From assembly GCA_032229885.1 (NCBI GenBank), contig JAVYAJ010000135.1:1-6539 (forward strand): a DNA stretch of 6,539 nt, written 5' to 3'. This document shows, one piece after another, positions 6,500 to 6,539 of the stretch. The notes beneath the pieces are model-generated. The model saw nothing but the letters and a program-made list of their open reading frames with translations, did not search any database and had not been told where the DNA came from. Source of the DNA: Anammoximicrobium sp032229885. Its GTDB lineage: Bacteria; Planctomycetota; Planctomycetia; Pirellulales; Pirellulaceae. Position 1 is the first letter of the stretch. Each line of letters starts with the position of its first letter. The translations under genes and the position numbers were made by a program.

Positions 6500-6539
6500 T
6501 TGTCATTCTGCGCGCATTCTTGGCCGCTGCCAACTACGC

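Noticed and set aside
6345..6533. 62-codon minus-strand frame upstream of holA
   Set aside because: It starts at a TTG with no Shine-Dalgarno, contains the tandem repeat (giving GPLTL twice) and has no recognisable features. It is not supported as a gene.

Overview
The window is GC-rich bacterial DNA carrying three complete protein-coding genes, all on the minus strand, so transcription runs from right to left. It looks like a planctomycete chromosome, probably of the Pirellulales type. The main reason is the central gene, which encodes a large exported protein. Its discoidin-like domain, PD40 beta-propeller and two CxxCH haem sites form an architecture I know mainly from Planctomycetes. The organism assignment is inference; no rRNA or marker gene is present.

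In transcription order: positions 6316-6539 are an upstream intergenic stretch with an 18-bp tandem repeat that can also fold as a GC-rich hairpin. holA (5197-6315) encodes the delta subunit of the DNA polymerase III clamp loader. A 239-bp gap (4958-5196) holds a perfect 15-bp dyad and several copies of a short TCGCACT motif. One copy overlaps the holA stop codon and pairs with an inverted copy inside holA. The HzsA-like cytochrome gene (1823-4957) follows, with a strong Shine-Dalgarno sequence that moves its start 27 bp inside the longest reading frame. A 168-bp gap (1655-1822) carries a stem-loop and a tRNA-T-arm-like sequence. nadB (47-1654), L-aspartate oxidase, comes last, with a GC-rich hairpin just after its stop.

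The three genes do not form an obvious pathway. holA serves replication, nadB serves NAD biosynthesis, and the central gene encodes a secreted or periplasmic redox protein. The gaps and separate ribosome-binding sites suggest independent transcription units. The most interesting object is the HzsA-like protein. It shares the propeller plus two-haem layout of the anammox hydrazine synthase alpha subunit, but it carries an extra N-terminal carbohydrate-binding-type domain, has no HzsB/HzsC neighbours here, and has His rather than Tyr four residues after its first CxxCH. Its substrate is unknown.
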